The translations under genes were made by a program, and so were the position numbers. A stretch of 64,000 nucleotides of DNA from Tigriopus japonicus (lineage: Eukaryota > Arthropoda > Copepoda > Harpacticoida > Harpacticidae). Position 1 is the first letter of the stretch. Each line of letters opens with the position of its first letter. The stretch is taken from the NCBI GenBank assembly GCA_010645155.1, contig CM021316.1, positions 8,029,788-8,093,787 on the forward strand, given 5' to 3'. Of this stretch, positions 58,646-64,000 are shown piece by piece. The notes under the pieces are model-generated. The model searched no databases. It saw only the letters and a program-made list of their open reading frames with translations, and was not told the origin of the DNA.

Positions 58646-60434
58646 TATCTATTCATTTGTTAATCAAATTTTTCCAATTTCAATTTTCAAATTCCACCCT
58701 ATTCCGGGGAAATTTACATTGATCATATATTTTTTAAACTGTGCCTATTTCATGAAATCGTCCGATCCTTGTCTTTCCTTGTTCTTGTTTGCATAAATCC
58801 CAGGATAGCGAGGTTTTCTTAGTTGTGTCTTAAGAAGTTTTCCTCTCCAAAATCAAGCTTTAACCTGATCCCAAATTTGGGCCATGACTATTTATCCCCG
58901 TACCAGAAAATCGACCAACAAGTTTATAGCCTTGTTTTAGTCCATTCAATTTAAATGCACTTAGTTGGGACCTTCATTTTGCACTCATAGAGTTTTTTAT
59001 CCCCAAACTCAAGGATACGTACCCAGAGACGAGGATTACGGTCCCAAACTCATCTCATCGTCTTGATACAAATAGAGGGAAAGTTACAAGACAAAAAGAT
59101 GAAGCCGGCCGTTTGTAAAAGTTCCGGGAAACTTGAAAACAAAATTGGTTTTAACTCTAGAAAGCATGAGGGCTCCTTTGAGAGAAACTTCCCAAGGGTA
59201 TTTAATATCAGGCGAGAGGAGAAAATGAAGACGAAATTACACCCTCTCACCACCTTTCTTTCGTTAATCTGCAGACCAACTTTTTGCTAGATTTTGACGA
59301 GTAAAGGATTTTGTGGAATCCACCAATAAAATGATTTTAATCCCTGTCTGAAAGCTTTGGCATATAGACCAAGATCAAAAGGAAAGCTAGCCAAACAATG
59401 CCCCCACTTTGAGACAACCAACAAATTCAATTTGGCAAACTTGAGGATTGGAAATCAATGTCAACAGAACTTTATTGGTCACGTTCGTAGCTGGAAGCCA
59501 ATGGGTTGGTTAGATTTCTTCCAGAATATAAACAATGCCTGCATCGTCAATCGTGGCAAACTTGCGAAAATCCTTGGCTGGAAAGATCCTCGAAACGGAG
59601 CTACCTTTGATGTCGAACAACTGAAGTAAATAGTCCAAGTCTGAGACACAAATCTTATCCGCTCTTGGGGACCCTATTAACAATCCAAGGCAGGGTTACA
59701 AGATTTTTTTTTTAAATATTTCAGTAAGTCACATCCTTACTTGGCGATTGATTGGGGTACGTTTGCTCGTCTTCAGTTCCAAATTGCTTGGAAGAGCGTC
59801 TGAAACAAATGGATTTTTTACAGGAAGCATTGAAATTTTAGATTGTTTTGACAAATCTATCTAGTTTTTGTTGTTGCGAATAGAGAAAGCTTATCTCGGT
59901 TGGAACGCTGTGGTACAACCAATCAACCAGTTTAAAAATACGTTGCTTGGAGATACTTAAAACTGTTGTCCTCAATTACTATTAGTACAGTATAATCATA
60001 AACATGAAGTGTCAAAAGTATGTCTTGATTTTGTATGATACGTCACAATCTTTTACTTCAAAAAGCGAAAACTTCAAGTCACTCACATTTTAGAGACTTT
60101 TCAGTAATTATTTTTTGTGGTTGCAGATTGTTTACTTCCGTTACAAGGAAAGCGATTGGTTTCAATAATGCGTTATATTGAGCAGTTCATGGGATTAATG
60201 TTAAATCTATGTTTAGCAAATACCATAAGTATTCGAGCTAAAAAAAATTGCACGTAAGCTTTCATTTTTTCGTGCAAAGGTATGAAAGCACAACAACGAA
60301 TCATGAACCACGATGTTTTGATTTTTGATTATAAGATTGCTCTTTTTCCTTTAGCCCAGAGTGCAAAAGATTTGCAAACACGCCTCATTTGCATTATCAT
60401 ACGCTGAATATGAATATTTTGTTGGTTTGAGGCA
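58646..60434. other. Intergenic DNA, nothing recognised
   Basis: A 90-codon plus frame at 59357-59629 has no motif. No repeat boundaries were found. Confidence 0.4.
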
Positions 60435-60706
60435 CAATGGATGAGTGTAATCGAACGAATTCAGCTGGGGATTCTGGGGCCAAAATGGCTAGGGATGCGT
60501 CAGAGTCGAGACTCACCCTCCATAAAACTTAATCAAAATTTGTGAGCCCAATTTGTTTTCTTCATTTTGACAATCAATTGAAATAAGAATTCTTCCTCAC
60601 GTAGCAAACTAAAACTATGAAATGTCCGAACCTAGTTCCGACCCATCCCTAGTCATTTTGGCCCCAGAATCCCCAGCTGAATTCGTTCGATTACACTCAT
60701 CCATTG
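60435..60706. repeat. Foldback: two 63-bp arms with one mismatch
   Basis: 60435-60497 and 60644-60706 are inverted copies differing at a single base, separated by 146 bases whose edges are also loosely complementary. The left arm begins CAATGGATGAGTGTAATCGA. The right arm ends 85 bases from the stop of the Apaf-1-like gene, so a transcript running past that stop would fold into a long hairpin. A recent foldback transposon is likely; no target duplication found. Confidence 0.8.
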
Positions 60707-60790
60707 GTCTTCGTTTCTTTACAAGGCCAGGACAAATGTTCAAAATCTCAAAACAATGGTCTACCATGCTTTCAAAATTTCAAGAACTTC

Positions 60791-63700
60791 TTACTGAAAT
60801 ATGTTTCCTTGGCTAATTCGTCGACTACAATGATCAATAGGTGGGTTCAGCTCGTCGATCGCAAAATTTTGCATTGAGAGCATCGACGGCCTTTGTTTTG
60901 TCATTTTTTTCAAAGACCACCAAGCGATTTTGTCTCCAGCCGTCACCAATTGTCGACTGTCGTGACTGAATGCAATATCCCTCAAGCAAGCACCATCCAA
61001 TTTTAATGTCATTTGCAATTGCTGGTCAATGCCCGTGCTCCAAATCTAATGAGACAAAAAAAACGTCAATAAATTTTGATGCGAGTTCAAAGTAGATTGT
61101 GATGAAGCTTATTACCACCACTGTGAATGACTTAGGTTGTTGTTTCTTGAATTGTTCTGCCTGAAAAAAAATAAAAACACATAATTGATCAGATTTGCCA
61201 AAAAATAATTAATGCGCTAAATTTATTTGCTGTTACTCAAATGATATCAGTCTCTTTCGATCTTTAACTAAAAAATCACGAAAGATTGAGGCGAAGCAAT
61301 GTTCATTTTCGGAGCAACGTCATTTTCTTTACTACCACATTTTCAGTTCTTTATGAACTTGCCTCATTAGCAAATTCGACACCCTGAATTATTTTTCTTA
61401 ATAACAAGACAAGAACATCAATTTCTCAGTGGCGAGACAAGAATGATATTATGTAGTGAAAATGCAAAAAAGGCCTCAACATTTGACCATAGTGCTACTT
61501 AAAACGCGTTTTCGTTAGAAAATATAACCATCTCTGCCCGTCAGAATTATTCAGAAAAATAATACTTTGCTGATGACCGAAAATATACTTAGCCCCTTGA
61601 TATTACAGAATAACTTTTGAAGTAAGAAAAATGTAACTGCTGACCGACAATACTCTAATATTCAGCTATGAATGTTCAAGATAGACTTGTACCTTCCTAA
61701 ACCTGGCGTCGTAACCGACCGCCAATAGATTTCCCTCCACGTTGAATTTGCACACTGTAACAGGGACATTTTTCTTGGTGGGAAACTCAAGGTGACTGAT
61801 GTGGGACAAATTATCAAGAGTCAAAAGTGACACGACTCCATTGGAACATCCCAAAGAGAGCATATTGTTAGCTTCACAACCATCCATGTAAGTGAATTCA
61901 TAATTTCCATCGGGACAGTGTGTATTCTGGGGATCGGGGTCAAGGTGTGGGGTCAAATTCCATGTGACCACATTGTTTTTAGCGGATCGAGTAAGGATCA
62001 CGGAGTCGTTTTTTCTGATAAAGTGAACGGCAAGTAAAGATGATTGAGAGGTCTTTATGGCAGCGCTCTTAAAACCATCATAAAATATCTGAAATAGACA
62101 CGGATTTTAGGATGGATCAAGAATTACTGAATATTCTGGACGACTGCAATAATAAGTTGGATTTTCAGTCGGCACAAATCAATTGCGTTCTTTTCCAAGT
62201 GTACATTTATACATTTATGCTCTTGAGCAGACTATGTATTTCAATTTTCAGCTTAATTGAAAATCGGAGTTAAAAATTCAGCCTTCTCAAAGTTATCATG
62301 TTCTGAAGAAACAAAAAAAAAATGTAGGAGTTCGCCCTTTTGTAGCAAAAATCACCAGAAGATGGCTAGTTCCCTGAGGCTGTGGAGGATTATGTTTTGA
62401 GCTTCAACCAAAGCCTCCAATATTCGATTGGTTAAAACTTGAAAAAGTTGTTCCTAACGCAGAACAAAATCTCATTTGCAGATGAACGGCATTATTTGTT
62501 CCCTTTGAAAAATCGTAATTTTTATCACCAGCTTCGTCGTCCAGAGTAATTCAGTGGTTCTTGGATGGGCAATAAGCTTTGAAAACCTAGCATTTCCATA
62601 GAATTCTAGACCACTGGATGTCAAACGACTGATCGCAGGGTTGGTAAAATAGTAAAATAAACGCGTCTTGGGAATTGATCACAAACCGGTTTATTGTAAT
62701 ATCTTGTTAGCCAACCAAGTAAGTGGTCGTCCACCATCCAGTAGTCTAGAAGTCTATGGAACATTTTACCATAAGAACCCCGTCGTCTCCGGCAGAGGCC
62801 ACAATTCGTCCGTCAAAATTGATTTTGACATCATTGACTCGTTTGGTGTGGGATCCGAGAGCTTTCACGAGGCCTTCACTTGGGCGGACCATTCTGACAG
62901 CGCCACTTAAGCAACCAAAAGCCACAGTTTCGGCGTCATCTGAGAGACTTACAGCCGTGATTAGGCTGCCTTCGGATGTAGAGTTGTATTGAGGAATTTC
63001 ATTTTTTAGAATCTGTGGGAACAAAGGGTGCACATATTTTATGTGGCGTGGCGGTCATGATAATTTCAGGTTAAATTAATGGAGCTGAACTCGATTTTAA
63101 TCAAAACGGAAATGGTAATGTATAGGGCCTGGTTTTGTAGTTGATATTTTCCGCCAAAAATGTTTAAAAAAGTGATCATTTTTTTGTCAGAACTATGACG
63201 AAAAAATTGGCATAAAAATGAAAAATGACCCTATTTGGAAAAAATGACTAGAAATTAATCACATTTTTCAATATGAATACAAATCAAAGTTAAATGACGC
63301 GAGACTGAGTCCTGAACTTAAGAACAATCTTTGTGCACAGTAAAGAACTTTGTTCCGAGGAGATTTAAAAAGAGTGAGGGGCCAAAGAAGGCAATATTCC
63401 CTTAAATAAATTTAAAAAAAAACATTTTTTTCGTCTCCAAAAAAAAAAAAGAAAACTGAATTTGGCGTAGAAATAGAGCGAATAGGAAAACTTGAAAAAT
63501 TAATTCATCGTGTTTTTCAAGTTCAAATTCGGGCACTACTAATAACCTGAATTCGATTGGTGTCATCAGGAGCCACAATTCGCCAGTTGCCAGAATGATC
63601 CAATTTGGCATCAAATGCGGGACCAAGACTGATGATTTGTTTTTTTGATTTGACGGTGAGATCTTCCAAAGACCATATCATAATGGTTTCATCTGCCCCT

Positions 63701-64000
63701 CCGGAGAGTAAGAAGTCGTCGAGTTCGCTAATATCCATCGTTAATATCAGCCTATAATGAGTCCAATAATTATTTGAATTAGTCGCTTGTTAAATTTGGG
63801 ATTCTTGTTCACACTTCAAATTTACCCTGAATGTCCAGGTAATGCCGCAATGACTTGAGTGGTAAGAACGTCCCAAATGGTGATAAGAAAATCTTCTGAA
63901 GCGGCCACCAATCGTTCTCCATTCGAGGTCAAACACATTTTTGTAAAGGAACATTGCCGCGTGCGTTGGAAAATTTGGCTATCTTGAGCTGGAAAATCTC
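60791..64000 (-). CDS. Apaf-1-like WD40 protein, C-terminal part (5' end beyond window)
   Basis: Minus-strand exons in order: 64000-63826 (continues outside), 63751-63547, 63012-62770, 62088-61693, 61160-61116 and 61045-60791 (TAA). All junctions are GT-AG and keep one frame, giving about 438 residues. The protein is a chain of WD40 repeats: LVAASEDFLITIWDV, LLSGGADETIMIWSL, VAFGCLSGAVRMV, IVASAGDDGVLM, VILTRSAKNNVVTWNL and LVTAGDKIAWWSL. Several segments line up with the human Apaf-1 propeller, notably the final repeat (known LISAGGYIKWWN) and the preceding non-canonical blades. Apaf-1/Dark proteins assemble the apoptosome that activates initiator caspases; the WD40 part senses cytochrome c in vertebrates. 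The CARD and NB-ARC regions, which would settle the identity, lie outside the window, so an NWD1-like protein remains possible. One donor (GTTATT at 63546) is weak, and the last about 35 residues do not resemble Apaf-1. Confidence 0.62.
62165..62590. repeat. Dispersed repeat copy in an intron of the Apaf-1-like gene
   Basis: AAATCAATTGCGTT, TTTCAATTTTCAGCT, CCTTCTCAAAG, GCCCTTTTGT and TTCGTCGTCCAGAGTAATTC match segments of 43398-43500, 43915-43960 and the 15441-15495 hairpin. It fills most of the 62089-62769 intron. Confidence 0.55.

Noticed and set aside
1..64000. CRISPR arrays, bacterial operons or prophage
   Set aside because: No spaced identical repeats, no ribosome-binding sites, and spliced animal genes throughout.

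Overview
The window reads as nuclear DNA of an animal. Genes are split by GT-AG introns, intergenic DNA is AT-rich and crowded with short inverted-repeat transposons, and nothing looks bacterial. The gene set (a jing/AEBP2 zinc-finger protein, an arthropod-style calcitonin-type neuropeptide precursor, a bestrophin, TMEM258, an Apaf-1-like WD40 protein) points to an arthropod. A crustacean such as a copepod is my best guess, but that is inference.

Layout. 1-5.6 kb (+): the last five coding exons of a jing/AEBP2 homologue, an accessory subunit of Polycomb repressive complex 2. 5.6-13.6 kb: no recognisable gene; two inverted-repeat elements. 13.6-16.3 kb (+): a six-exon gene for an unnamed 339-residue protein with C-terminal membrane segments. 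16.97-17.4 kb (+): TMEM258, an oligosaccharyltransferase subunit, with an intron directly after its ATG. 17.6-20.15 kb (-): a bestrophin chloride channel in one coding exon, convergent with TMEM258. 20-44 kb: gene-poor, with several MITEs, two frameshifted coding fragments on the minus strand, and one plus-strand reading frame broken by a stop. 44.6-48.0 kb (+): a three-exon calcitonin-type neuropeptide precursor. 48-57 kb: transposons, two weak candidates for small secreted peptides, and one small minus-strand membrane-protein ORF. 60.8-64 kb (-): the C-terminal WD40 exons of an Apaf-1-like protein that runs off the right edge.

The genes do not form a pathway. They cover chromatin repression, ER glycosylation, chloride conductance, peptide signalling and (by homology) cell death.

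The strongest non-genic signal is a dense set of non-autonomous DNA transposons. Several have terminal inverted repeats with 7/8 or 8/8 target-site duplications (hAT style), two have TA duplications (mariner style), and one 240-bp family has three copies. A tRNA-derived SINE sits inside a larger inverted-repeat element, and a 1.55-kb element is nested in a 2.56-kb hAT-like one. No transposase reading frame was recognised, so any mobilising enzyme must lie elsewhere. All exon models come from reading splice signals and frame continuity by eye; no alignment or transcript data were used.
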